Origin: BQOK01 sp048388525 | GTDB lineage: Bacteria > Bacillota > Clostridia > Oscillospirales > Ruminococcaceae | Assembly (NCBI RefSeq): GCF_048388525.1 | Contig: NZ_DBGCTQ010000038.1 | Span: forward strand, 96,584-160,583 | Length of the DNA: 64,000 nucleotides | Direction of reading: 5' to 3' | In this document: positions 36,735 to 44,795 of the stretch, piece after piece | How the letters are laid out: each line of letters starts with the position of its first letter | How positions within the stretch are numbered: position 1 is the first letter of the stretch | Program-made: the position numbers and the translations under genes | Notes under the pieces: generated by a model | What the model saw: the letters and a program-made list of their open reading frames with translations, nothing else | The model's database searches: none | What the model was told of the DNA's origin: nothing

Positions 36735-38122
36735 AGCGCGTTCACCAGCTCTTTGTAGTGGCGGCCCCGCACCTCGAAATTGGGGTAAAGGTCAAAGCTG
36801 GCGGAAGCGGGCGAAAGGCTCACGATGTCGCCGGGCTTTGCTGCCGCCCGGGCCAGCGCCACCGCCCCGGCCATGTCCTGCGCGTGCTCGATCACAAGGC
36901 CGCTGGCCGCAAAACCCGGGCAGGCCCGCACGGCCGCCTCGATCTTGGGGCCGGTCTGGCCCATCAGCACCAGCACCTTCACATGCTCCAGCAGCTCGGG
37001 GGCCAGGGGTTCGTAGGGGATATTTTTGTCGTATCCGCCGGCGATCACAATGATCTTCTGCCCAAAGCTGCGCAGGCCGGCAATGGTGCGGGTGGGGCTG
37101 GAGGCGATGGAATCGTTGTACCACTGCACCCCGTCCAGGGTGCGCACCGGCTCAATGCGGTGCTCCACCCCGGCAAAGCTGCCGCCCACACGCCGCATGG
37201 CCTCCACCGGAACCCTGCCCCACACGGCTGCAATGGCCGCCAACAGGTTTTCGATGTTGTGCAGCCCCCGCAGCTTTACCTCGCTCTGCGCCAGCACCGG
37301 GGTCACCGCGCCGCCCTCGGCCATGCACAGCATGCCGTCCGCCCGCAAAAACGCGCCGTTGTCGGTCTCGCGCAGGCGGGTGAACCAGCACTGGCTGCCC
37401 CTGCAGTCCGCCTGCATGGCGCGGGTGACCTCGTTCTCATACCCCAGCACCGCCCGGCAGCCCTCCTCCTGCCACAGCAGAATGTTGCGCTTTGCGTCGA
37501 TGTATTCCTGCATGTCCTTGTGGTGATCCAGGTGGTTCGGGGTCACGTTGGTCACCACCGCCACCCGGGGGCTGCTGCGCATGCTGATCAGCTGAAAGCT
37601 GGAAAGCTCCACCACCGCCTCGTCCTCCGGCCGCACCCGGGCCAAAATGGGCAGCAGCGCCCGGCCGATGTTCCCGCCCAGGTGCACGGTGCGCCCCGCC
37701 GCCTCGAACATGGCGGCGATCAGGCTGGTGGTGGTGGTCTTGCCGTCCGAACCGGTCACCGCCGTGATCTCACAGGGGCAATACTCAAAAAACAGTTCCA
37801 TCTCGCTGGTCACCAGCGCCCCGGCGGCTTTTGCGGCCTGCAATTCCGGGGTATAATACTCAAAGCCGGGGGTTCGCAGGATCATATCCTGGCCGGCAAG
37901 GCCTGCCAGGTATCCCTCCCCCAGCGACAGGCTCACCCCCAGCTCCCGCAGTTCACCGGCATAATCGCCAAATTCGTCCAGCTGCTTTTTGTCGCACAGG
38001 GTCACTGCCGCGCCCATCCCGCAAAACTGGCGCAGCAGCGTTTTGTGGCTCACCCCCGCGCCGATGAATGCGACCTTTTTCCCCTTCACCGCGGCTGCGA
38101 GCCGCTGCTGATCCTCCTGCAT
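36731..38122 (-). CDS. murD: UDP-N-acetylmuramoyl-L-alanine--D-glutamate ligase
   Basis: Cytoplasmic Mur ligase adding D-Glu to the peptidoglycan precursor. ATG 38122 (MQEDQQRL) gives 463 residues, normal for MurD. The N-terminal UMAG-binding fold has VAFIGAGVSH. The P-loop is VTGSDGKTTTT (about 122-132). VELSSFQL, VTNVTPNHLDHH and the C-terminal NDSIASSPTRTIAGL and SLSPASASFDLYPNFEVRG are MurD signatures (SPA..SFD). It is first in a five-gene minus-strand run and is not inside a dcw cluster. Confidence 0.95.
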   Translation of the reverse strand: MQEDQQRLAAAVKGKKVAFIGAGVSHKTLLRQFCGMGAAVTLCDKKQLDEFGDYAGELRELGVSLSLGEGYLAGLAGQDMILRTPGFEYYTPELQAAKAAGALVTSEMELFFEYCPCEITAVTGSDGKTTTTSLIAAMFEAAGRTVHLGGNIGRALLPILARVRPEDEAVVELSSFQLISMRSSPRVAVVTNVTPNHLDHHKDMQEYIDAKRNILLWQEEGCRAVLGYENEVTRAMQADCRGSQCWFTRLRETDNGAFLRADGMLCMAEGGAVTPVLAQSEVKLRGLHNIENLLAAIAAVWGRVPVEAMRRVGGSFAGVEHRIEPVRTLDGVQWYNDSIASSPTRTIAGLRSFGQKIIVIAGGYDKNIPYEPLAPELLEHVKVLVLMGQTGPKIEAAVRACPGFAASGLVIEHAQDMAGAVALARAAAKPGDIVSLSPASASFDLYPNFEVRGRHYKELVNAL

Positions 38123-38217
38123 GCTATCCCGGCCTTTCCTGCTTACTTGGGCAGCGCCCGGCCCGCATCCTGCCAAAATGGGCAGAATGCGGGCGAAATT
38201 AAAAATCACTGCCCTTT

Positions 38218-38246
38218 ATTATAGTCAGTTTTCAGGGCTTTCGCAA
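38218..38246 (-). promoter_or_regulatory. Promoter of the murD operon
   Basis: TTGCGA (38246-38241), 17 bases, TATAAT (38223-38218) on the minus strand, about 95 bases before the murD start. Confidence 0.7.
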
Positions 38247-38441
38247 CAAAACCGGCCGCAGATCGGCAAACATTTGTTCTGGCGCACGGTTTCGGCGCAT
38301 AAGCGCCGCCTCCGGCCGCGCCGCGCAGGGCAAAGAAGCTCTCTTTTCACCTTTTACGGGCGGTCTTGTGCATTCTGTTTGTTTTTTTCACATTTTTTTG
38401 TTACTATAAAGAGAACCATGTTAGAAATGAGGTGGGCGCAG

Positions 38442-40034
38442 GTGCGCAAAACCTTTGGGGCTCTGGTCGGTTGCCTCTTTTTCACGCTTTTTCTGACCGG
38501 CTGCGGCAGCCAGATCAATTTCACCTGGACAGTAGACCGGGTGCCGCAAAATCTTGATCCACAGCTTGCCGCCGAAAGCCCGGAGCTGATCGCCGTGGCA
38601 AACCTTTACAGCGGCCTGACCCGCCTGGACGAGGCCGGCCAGCCTCAGCTGGACTGCGCGTCGGCCTATACCGTAAGCCCGGACGGCCTGACCTATACCT
38701 TCACCCTGAAAGAGGGCCTTGGCTACGCCAGGTCCGGCGGCCAGGACGGGGGCTATCCCCTCACCGCGCACGACTTTGTGTTTGCGTTCCGCCGCATCTT
38801 CCGGGCCGAGACCGCCAGCCCGTACACCAGCACCTTTGCCCTCCTTCAGAACAGCCAGGCCGTGCTGGCGGGCGAAGCGCCCGAGAGTGCGCTGGGGGTC
38901 AGCGCGCCCAGCGATACCACCTTCGTTCTGCAGCTCTCCACGCCGGATCCGGAGCTGCTGCAAAAGCTGGCCCTGCCCGGCGCAATGCCCTGCAACGAGG
39001 CATTTTTCGACAGCACCCAGGGCGCCTACGGCCTGAACCGGTCCGCCACCCTGACAAACGGTCCGTTCTATCTGTACAACTGGAATACAAACGGCCTGTT
39101 TCTGCGGCGCGCCGCACAGGGCGACCGGGTGACCAGCCTGCGCCTGGTCCTGAACAGCACCGCCGCTGCCAGCAGCTCCCCGGGATCGGGTTCCGGCTCC
39201 GGTCCCGTTTCCCAGCCCCTTACCGGCGCCGAGCTGGTGCTGGCGGGCAAGGCCACCGCCGCTCTGAGCGACAGCACCGAGGCCGGCTCTCTTGCTTCCC
39301 TGCCCTACACAGCCACCACCTGGGTGCTGGCGTTCAACTGTGAAAACGAACTGCTGGCCCAGCCGCAGCTGCGGGCGGCGCTGGCCGCCAGCGCCCGTGC
39401 TGCCGCCCCGGACCTGCCGGCAGAGTTTGCGGTGGCCGACGGCTTGGTCCCCCCTGCCGTCACCGCGCAGGGCGCGCCCTACCGCCAGGCGGCGGGCAGC
39501 GCCCTGCCCGCCTACGGGGATCCCGCGGCCCTGTGCCGCGAGGGGCTGGCCGCGGCGGGCGCGAACCGCTTTTCCGGCATCACGGTGCTGCTGCCCCAGG
39601 GGCAGCCCTACCGCAGCCTGGCGGGTGCGCTGAACCAGCAGTGGCAAAAACAGCTGGGCGCCTGGTCGGCCTATTTCTCCCTGGAGGAGCTGCCCCCTGA
39701 CCAACTGGCCGCACGGGTGGCGGCGGGCGATTACCAGATCGCCCTGCTGCCCTTCTCCCCTTCCAGCGACAGCGCGCTGGAGGTGCTGGAGCAGGTGGGC
39801 CTCTCCCGCTGGAACAGCCCGGACTTCGAGGCGGCCCTGGCAGCGCTGCGCGCGGGCGGCGGCAACTCCCCCGCCCTCCTGGCGCAGGCCGAACGGCTGG
39901 CCCTGGGCGAGGCGGCCGTTGTGCCCCTGTGGTATCACAGCCAGGCGCTGCTGGTGCAGCCCGGGGTGCGGGGCCTGGTGTTCCGCCCCTTCGGCCCCGT
40001 GCTGGACCTGACCTGGGCCACCTTAAAAGAATAA
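38442..40034 (+). CDS. Orphan peptide-binding lipoprotein (SBP_bac_5 family)
   Basis: OppA-type extracellular binding protein, about 530 residues. I prefer GTG 38442: it has GAGGTG six bases upstream and begins directly with a lipoprotein signal (RKTFGALVGCLFFTLFLTGCG). ATG 38418 is in frame but lies at the expected transcript start of a TATAAA -10 (38405-38410). The fold begins with NLDPQLAAESPELIAVANLYSGL, and AHDFVFAFRRIF is present. An insert of Ser/Gly/Pro (about residues 242-256) looks like a low-complexity loop. No oligopeptide permease or ATPase genes are nearby, so it may serve a transporter encoded elsewhere or act as a receptor. Confidence 0.85.
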   Translation: MRKTFGALVGCLFFTLFLTGCGSQINFTWTVDRVPQNLDPQLAAESPELIAVANLYSGLTRLDEAGQPQLDCASAYTVSPDGLTYTFTLKEGLGYARSGGQDGGYPLTAHDFVFAFRRIFRAETASPYTSTFALLQNSQAVLAGEAPESALGVSAPSDTTFVLQLSTPDPELLQKLALPGAMPCNEAFFDSTQGAYGLNRSATLTNGPFYLYNWNTNGLFLRRAAQGDRVTSLRLVLNSTAAASSSPGSGSGSGPVSQPLTGAELVLAGKATAALSDSTEAGSLASLPYTATTWVLAFNCENELLAQPQLRAALAASARAAAPDLPAEFAVADGLVPPAVTAQGAPYRQAAGSALPAYGDPAALCREGLAAAGANRFSGITVLLPQGQPYRSLAGALNQQWQKQLGAWSAYFSLEELPPDQLAARVAAGDYQIALLPFSPSSDSALEVLEQVGLSRWNSPDFEAALAALRAGGGNSPALLAQAERLALGEAAVVPLWYHSQALLVQPGVRGLVFRPFGPVLDLTWATLKE

Positions 40035-40037
40035 CAG

Positions 40038-40076
40038 GCGAAGGGCCGCCGGATTGCAAATCCGGCGGCCCTTCGC
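40038..40076. terminator. Bidirectional terminator
   Basis: Perfect 17-base arms (GCGAAGGGCCGCCGGAT) with a 5-base loop between convergent genes. There is little U run, so termination strength is uncertain. Confidence 0.65.
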
Positions 40077-40078
40077 TT

Positions 40079-40654
40079 TCAGCTTTTCCCCCAATACCGG
40101 CGGGTGCGGGCGCGATAGCTCTGGTAGGCAGCGCCAAAGGTTTCGCCCAGCCAGGCTTCCTCCTGCAGGATCTGCAGGTGCAGCATCAAAACGGCAAACA
40201 GCGCAAAGGCCAGGTGCAGCCAGTTGAAAAACCAGAGCAGCAGCCCCAGATAAACAAGATCAAACCCCAGGAACGCAGGGTTGCGGCTGTGGGCATAGAC
40301 CCCGCCTGTGACCAGCGCCGTATCTTTTTCTGCGGGAATGCCGGCCCGCCAGCTGCCGCCCAGGCCCCGCACCGCGGCCAGAAAAACGGCGCAGCCCAGA
40401 AGGCACAGGGCCAGCCCCGCCGCAAAGCGCGCCGGGCCGGCGGGCCCGCCCAGCAGGATGCTGGCCGCCTCCACAGGCACGATGGACAGGGTGGCCGCGC
40501 CCAGCAGCCGTTCCACCAGCAGGGTCCCCGCGGTTTTATCGCCCCGGCCGATCTGGTTGGTGCGCACGCCCTGCCGGCGCTGGGCGAGCTGCTTTGAAAA
40601 ATAGATCGCATAAAATGCCGCCATGCACAGCAGCGCCAAAAATTTTTGGTACAT
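40079..40654 (-). CDS. Isoprenylcysteine carboxyl methyltransferase-like membrane protein
   Basis: 191-residue membrane protein of the ICMT/PEMT methyltransferase family. ATG 40654 follows GGGAGAGG. It has about five helices. The C-terminal SAM-binding signature is VTGGVYAHSRNPAFLGFDLVYLG, with the conserved Arg-Asn-Pro, followed by ILQEEAWLGETFGAAYQSYRARTRRYW, whose Glu-Glu and final RxRRY are typical. Bacterial members have unknown substrates, possibly lipids or small thiols. It follows the metal-ATPase terminator and is a separate unit. Confidence 0.85.
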   Translation of the reverse strand: MYQKFLALLCMAAFYAIYFSKQLAQRRQGVRTNQIGRGDKTAGTLLVERLLGAATLSIVPVEAASILLGGPAGPARFAAGLALCLLGCAVFLAAVRGLGGSWRAGIPAEKDTALVTGGVYAHSRNPAFLGFDLVYLGLLLWFFNWLHLAFALFAVLMLHLQILQEEAWLGETFGAAYQSYRARTRRYWGKS

Positions 40655-40669
40655 ACGCCTCTCCCTTTT

Positions 40670-40709
40670 TAAAAACGGCCCCGGCCCTGGAATGCAGGGC
40701 CGGGGCCGT
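40670..40709 (-). terminator. Terminator after the P-type ATPase gene
   Basis: ACGGCCCCGGCCCT and its complement (14 bases, 7-base loop) are followed on the minus strand by TTTTT. Confidence 0.8.
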
Positions 40710-40719
40710 ATGTGTTCGG

Positions 40720-42792
40720 TCAGAGCTTTGCAAAGACCGCCCGGGCGGCATTGGCCACCGCGATCAGCGCCACGCCCACATCTGCGAAAATGGCCAGCCA
40801 CATGGGGGTCATGCCAAAGGCCGCCAGCGCCAGAACCACCAGCTTCACCCCCAGGGCAAACACGATGTTTTGCAGCACAATGCCGCGGGTGGCCCGGGCA
40901 ATGCGGATGGCGCTGCCGATCTTTTCCACCTCGTCGGTCATAAGCACCAGGTCGGCGGCCTCAATGGCCGCGTCGCTGCCCACGCCGCCCATAGCCACGC
41001 CCACGTCCGCGCGGGCCAGCAGCGGCGCGTCGTTGATGCCGTCGCCGGTGTAAAGGGTCACGCCCTCCACGTCTTTTGTCAGCTCTTCAAAGGCTGCCAC
41101 CTTGTCCTGCGGCAGCAGGCCCGCTTTGTAGCCGTCCAGACCCACGGCCTCCGCCACCTCTTTTGCCACGCCCTCCCGGTCGCCGGTGAGCATGAATAGT
41201 TTCTTCACCCCCAGCTCCCGCAGGCGGGCCACCGCCTCTTTGGCGCCGGGCTTTACCTCATCCCGGATCAGCAGGCTGCCCAGGTATTGGGAGCCGCGCG
41301 CCACCAAAAGCAGGGTGCCGGCCCCGCTGCCGCCGGAAAAATCGCCTGCAGCGCCGGCCTTCTCCATCAGGCGGGCGTTGCCCGCATAGTACACGCCCTG
41401 TTCGGTGTGAGCGGCCACGCCCATGCCGGCCAGCTCTTCGTAGGCAGTGATGGGGGCGCCGGGGTCCCGGTCGGCGCAGTATCTGCGCACCGACACTGCA
41501 ATGGGGTGCCCGGAGCTGCGCTCACACAGGGCCGCGGCAGCCAGCAGTTCGCTTTCCTCCACCCCCGGCGCCGGCCGCACGCGGCTCACGGCAAATTCGC
41601 CCAGGGTCAGGGTGCCGGTCTTGTCGAACACCACGGCTTTGGGGGCGCGCAGCCGGTCCACCACGTCGCCGCCCTTGACCAAAATACCGTTGCGGGCCGC
41701 GCCGCCAATGCCGCCCATAAAACTTACCGGGATACTGAGCACCAGCGCGCAGGGGCAGCTCACCACCAGGAACACAAGCCCCCGGTACAGCCAGTCGCTG
41801 AAGGTGGCCCAGCCGGTGAAAAAGGGCGGCACAAACACGATCAGCGCCGCAAGCGCCATGACCGCCGGCGTATAGATCCGGGCAAACTTGGTGATGAACT
41901 GTTCCGCCTTCGCCTTTTTGTCGCCCGCCTCGCTCACCAGGTCCAGGATTTTCTGCACGGTGGAATCGCCGTAAACGGCGGTCACCTCCGCGGTCAGCAG
42001 GCCGGAAAGGTTTACGCTGCCGCTGGCCAGCGCCGTGCCGGGTGCGGCGGCCACCGGCACACTCTCACCGGTCAGGGCGCTGGCGTCCACAGCGCTCTCA
42101 CCGTCGGTCACGGTGCAGTCCAGCGGCACCCGCTCACCGGGGCGGATGCGGATGAACTGGCCCACCGCCACCTCGCCGGGGTCCACCCTGCGCTCGCTTC
42201 CGTTTTCATAGAGCACCGCAAAGTCCGGCCGAATGTCCATCAGGCCGGCGATGTTTTTGCGGCTGCGGCTCACAGCCAGATCCTGCAGCAGCTCGCCCAC
42301 CCGGTAAAAGATGATCACGGCCACCGCCTCGGACATATCGCCGATGGCGAACGCCCCCAGCGAGGCCACCGCCATCAAAAAGTTTTCGTCAAAAATTCTG
42401 CCGCGGGTGATGTTTTTCAGCGCGCTCCACAGGATTCCGTGACCCGCCAGCAGGTAGGCCGCCAGGTAAACCGCCACGGCCGGCCAGCCGGCCGCAAAAT
42501 GCCCCAGCACCAGCAGGGCAATGGCCCCCGCCGCCTGCCAGGCAGTGCTCACCGCCTCGCTCTTTTCCACCCCGGCCCCGTGGTCGTGGCCGCAGCCGCA
42601 GCCATCATCGTGGCCGTGCTCCTGCCCGTGCCCGCAGCCGCATTCGCCGCCGTGTTCGTGGCCATGCCCGTGCCCGTGCTGGTGGCTGCCGTGTTCCCCG
42701 TGCCCATGCTCTTCATGGCGCTGCTCCTGTCCGTGCTCACAGCAGCTTTCCTGCCCCGCGGCCGCGCAGTGTTTCTGTTTATTTGCTTCCAT
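40720..42792 (-). CDS. P1B-type heavy-metal-exporting ATPase, Zn/Cd class
   Basis: 690-residue metal pump. The N terminus (about 1-75) is a His/Cys/Gly-rich metal-binding tail in place of a folded HMA domain. The membrane motif is SCPCALVLSIP. The phosphorylation site is VFDKTGTLTLGE, with the family GHP in SSGHPIAVSV and the hinge GDGINDAPLLARADVGVAMG. The last helices read QNIVFALGVKLVVLALAAFG and WLAIFADVGVALIAVANA. The Lys and the Asp-x-Gly mark the Zn/Cd/Pb (ZntA/CadA) group rather than Cu pumps. It lies 30 bases after the csoR-type repressor gene and shares its promoter and operators. Confidence 0.94.
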   Translation of the reverse strand: MEANKQKHCAAAGQESCCEHGQEQRHEEHGHGEHGSHQHGHGHGHEHGGECGCGHGQEHGHDDGCGCGHDHGAGVEKSEAVSTAWQAAGAIALLVLGHFAAGWPAVAVYLAAYLLAGHGILWSALKNITRGRIFDENFLMAVASLGAFAIGDMSEAVAVIIFYRVGELLQDLAVSRSRKNIAGLMDIRPDFAVLYENGSERRVDPGEVAVGQFIRIRPGERVPLDCTVTDGESAVDASALTGESVPVAAAPGTALASGSVNLSGLLTAEVTAVYGDSTVQKILDLVSEAGDKKAKAEQFITKFARIYTPAVMALAALIVFVPPFFTGWATFSDWLYRGLVFLVVSCPCALVLSIPVSFMGGIGGAARNGILVKGGDVVDRLRAPKAVVFDKTGTLTLGEFAVSRVRPAPGVEESELLAAAALCERSSGHPIAVSVRRYCADRDPGAPITAYEELAGMGVAAHTEQGVYYAGNARLMEKAGAAGDFSGGSGAGTLLLVARGSQYLGSLLIRDEVKPGAKEAVARLRELGVKKLFMLTGDREGVAKEVAEAVGLDGYKAGLLPQDKVAAFEELTKDVEGVTLYTGDGINDAPLLARADVGVAMGGVGSDAAIEAADLVLMTDEVEKIGSAIRIARATRGIVLQNIVFALGVKLVVLALAAFGMTPMWLAIFADVGVALIAVANAARAVFAKL

Positions 42793-42822
42793 CGTCTGCT
42801 CTCCCTTTTCCTGCGTGTTGCC

Positions 42823-43089
42823 TTATTTCAGCTTGGCAAATTGGTCAATGGCGGCTTTCAGCTCCGCCAGGGTTTCGTCCGTGTCGGTGCCGTTCACCAC
42901 ACAGTGCTCCAGATGTTCGGTCAGGATCAGCTTTGCAACCTGGGTCACGGCGCTGCTCACACTGGAAAGCTGGGTGAGCAGGTCTCCGCAGGGGCGGCCG
43001 CTCTGCACCATTTCACGGATGCCGTTCACCTGGCCGCTGATGCGGGCCAGGCGGCGGGTCACGTCGGCGGAATGCTTGCAATCAGACAT
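42823..43089 (-). CDS. CsoR/RcnR-family metal-sensing repressor
   Basis: 88-residue all-helical repressor of the DUF156 family that lets go of DNA when it binds metal. Ligand positions are Cys34, His59 and Cys63 (spacing C-x24-H-x3-C as in CsoR), with extra His62 and an N-terminal Cys4/His6 that could add ligands as in RcnR-like sensors. ATG 43089 follows AGGAGG. Two operators stand in its promoter. It is co-transcribed with the Zn/Cd-type ATPase gene. The metal specificity is therefore ambiguous. Confidence 0.93.
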   Translation of the reverse strand: MSDCKHSADVTRRLARISGQVNGIREMVQSGRPCGDLLTQLSSVSSAVTQVAKLILTEHLEHCVVNGTDTDETLAELKAAIDQFAKLK

Positions 43090-43124
43090 ATTGAAGTCCT
43101 CCTGTAAAAGTTTGTGTTTCGTTT

Positions 43125-43186
43125 ATCCCCCCAGGGGGTATTCTTGCTCTGAAAACAGTATATACCCCCTGGGGGTATTATGTCAA
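43125..43186 (-). promoter_or_regulatory. csoR promoter with two CsoR-type operators
   Basis: On the minus strand TTGACA (43186-43181) and TATACT (43162-43157) are 18 bases apart. The perfect palindrome ATACCCCCTGGGGGTAT (43162-43178) fills the spacer and touches the -10. A second copy with one mismatch in the left arm (43125-43141) lies just downstream of the start site, centres 37 bp apart. Both have the 5-C/5-G form known for CsoR operators. Confidence 0.9.
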
Positions 43187-43281
43187 GAGGAATCGCAAAA
43201 AATTTTATCACGGGTCCATAAAAGAATGAGGAACAGGGTATTTCGCGGCGCTTTTCAGCTTGTGCCGTGAGATGAAACAGC

Positions 43282-43310
43282 TTGACAGTTTCAATATTAA
43301 AATTTAGAGT
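43282..43310 (+). promoter_or_regulatory. Promoter for the nitrilase gene
   Basis: TTGACA (43282-43287), 17 bases, TAGAGT (43305-43310), about 120 bases before the start codon in an A/T-rich stretch. Apart from the operators and this site, 43187-43433 holds nothing I recognise. Confidence 0.5.
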
Positions 43311-43433
43311 ATAAAAAACAGGAAATTTTATTGCGGCGGGGGTACTTCGATAAGCTTCCTTTCCCAAACCAGCAGAATCTTCCAGTTGAATGCCCATACT
43401 ATGAATTTGAAGTGAGAGGGGAAAAATAAAATA

Positions 43434-44315
43434 ATGCGCCTGTTGAAAATCGCCCTGTTACAGATCTCCCCTTGCAAAACGCTGAAAGAAAATCTTGAAA
43501 AGGGGATCAGATATTGTAAAGAAGCCAAAGAAAAGGGTGCAGATATTGCATTGTTTCCTGAAATGTGGAGCAACGGATATAATATTTATGATCGGCCGGC
43601 CAGCGAATGGGAAGCAGAAGCAATTCCTGTGAATGATGGTTTTGTTCATACCTTTGGCCGCCTTGCAAAGAAGCTTAGTATGGCGATCGGTATCACACTG
43701 CTTGAAAAGCATGAAAACGCTCCCCGCAATTCCTTCGTTCTTTTTGACAGGTTTGGAGAAGAAAAATTCGTCTACGCAAAAGTACACACCTGCGATTTTG
43801 GCGTGGAACAGAATTTAACGCCCGGCGAGGATTTTTATGTCACGGCGCTTGATACCGCCTGTGGCTGGGTAAACGTCGGTGCCATGATCTGTTATGACAG
43901 GGAGTTCCCCGAAAGCGCAAGGATCCTGATGCTGAAAGGCGCGGAGCTGATTCTTGTTCCGAATGCCTGCCCGATGGAGATTAACCGCCTTTCACAGCTT
44001 CGAAGCAGAGCGTTTGAAAATATGCTGGCGATCGCCACCTGTAACTATCCCGAACCGGTTCCTGACTGCAATGGCGGCTCAAGCGTTTTTGACGGCGTGG
44101 CATATCTCCCCGGGTTGAAGGACGCGCGGGACACCTGCGTTTTGCAAGCCGATGGAAAAGAAGGAGTGTATATTGCCCAGCTTGATTTAGAGCAGCTGCG
44201 CAATTATCGCAAAAGCGAGGTGCATGGAAATGCATACCGACGCCCGAAAAAGTACGGGCTTTTAATTGACACAAAAATTGCTGCGCCATTTATCAGAAAT
44301 GACCGCCGGGAGTGA
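43434..44315 (+). CDS. Carbon-nitrogen hydrolase (nitrilase superfamily)
   Basis: 293-residue cytoplasmic amidase-type enzyme. The catalytic triad is complete: Glu43 (LFPEMWS), Lys116 (YAKVHTCDF) and Cys153 (GAMICYDREFPES). Start ATG 43434 follows GAGAGGGG at a rather long distance. The family hydrolyses amides, carbamoyl compounds or nitriles; the subfamily could be an N-carbamoyl or omega-amidase type, not decided here. Base composition is visibly more A/T-rich than both neighbours and it has no operon partner, which suggests a separate origin. Confidence 0.92.
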   Translation: MRLLKIALLQISPCKTLKENLEKGIRYCKEAKEKGADIALFPEMWSNGYNIYDRPASEWEAEAIPVNDGFVHTFGRLAKKLSMAIGITLLEKHENAPRNSFVLFDRFGEEKFVYAKVHTCDFGVEQNLTPGEDFYVTALDTACGWVNVGAMICYDREFPESARILMLKGAELILVPNACPMEINRLSQLRSRAFENMLAIATCNYPEPVPDCNGGSSVFDGVAYLPGLKDARDTCVLQADGKEGVYIAQLDLEQLRNYRKSEVHGNAYRRPKKYGLLIDTKIAAPFIRNDRRE

Positions 44316-44379
44316 TGTTGTTTTTTCGTCATGTGTTTCGCTTGCCCCGCAAGGCACGAGGCACGGGTGCTTTTAAAGC

Positions 44380-44411
44380 AGCGTTTTTATTCGTAAAGCA
44401 ATAAAAATGCT
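44380..44411. repeat. Copy C of the dispersed A/T-rich hairpin repeat
   Basis: GTTTTTATTCGTAAAGC followed by AATAAAAATGC, a stem of TTTTTATT with AATAAAAA. It resembles the hairpin parts at 12855 and 18411. It could also act as the nitrilase terminator. Confidence 0.35.
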
Positions 44412-44419
44412 TACAGAAT

Positions 44420-44448
44420 TTGACAAACGCTTTCCCGGCCTGTATGAT
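44420..44448 (+). promoter_or_regulatory. Promoter of the ABC-F gene with a 340-nt leader
   Basis: TTGACA (44420-44425), 17 bases, TATGAT (44443-44448). The coding start is 44796, so the transcript has a leader of about 340 nt that holds a short ORF and a terminator. Confidence 0.85.
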
Positions 44449-44503
44449 AGGGTCAGGCGGATCTGGGTCCGCATTATTTTGGATCGAAACGGAGCGTGAG
44501 AGC

Positions 44504-44524
44504 ATGCGCAAGTTTTCCTGCTGA
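44504..44524 (+). CDS. Six-codon leader peptide MRKFSC of the ABC-F attenuator
   Basis: ATG 44504 to TGA 44524, preceded by GGAG (44491-44494) at nine bases. It lies about 50 nt after the predicted transcript start and 160 nt before an intrinsic terminator in the same leader. Antibiotic-inducible ABC-F genes in Firmicutes are commonly controlled by ribosome stalling on such short leader ORFs. Translation is inferred from position and RBS. Confidence 0.6.
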   Translation: MRKFSC

Positions 44525-44687
44525 CAAAATGGGGCAAACACCGCGCGGGCCGGCCTTGGGGCGGGCCCGGGGCTGTGTGCGCCCCTTGCAGGGGAACTTC
44601 CGCAGTCGGGCCGGCCTTTGGGGCGGCTCGCGGCTTTGCGCGCGCACCGGATCGCCCGGCTCTTTTCAGGGCTGGCGGATATTTGCG

Positions 44688-44727
44688 CGGCCGCAGGGGA
44701 AGCTTTTCCCCTGCGGCCGATTTTTTT
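44688..44727 (+). terminator. Attenuator terminator in the ABC-F leader
   Basis: CGGCCGCAGGGGAA pairs with TTCCCCTGCGGCCG across a 4-base loop and is followed by A and seven T. It lies 69 bases before the coding start. An upstream GCAGGGGAA (44588-44596) repeats part of the left arm and could pair with the right arm as a competing structure. Confidence 0.88.
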
Positions 44728-44795
44728 CAGAGCGGAGGCTCCCGCGCATCCCTGCGGGGCGGGCGGCGCCGCTTTTGTGAAAGGAGCGATGCGCA

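Noticed and set aside
44496..44780. A 94-codon frame in the ABC-F leader
   Set aside because: It runs through the terminator stem and has no domain; the six-codon ORF at 44504 with its own RBS explains the leader better.
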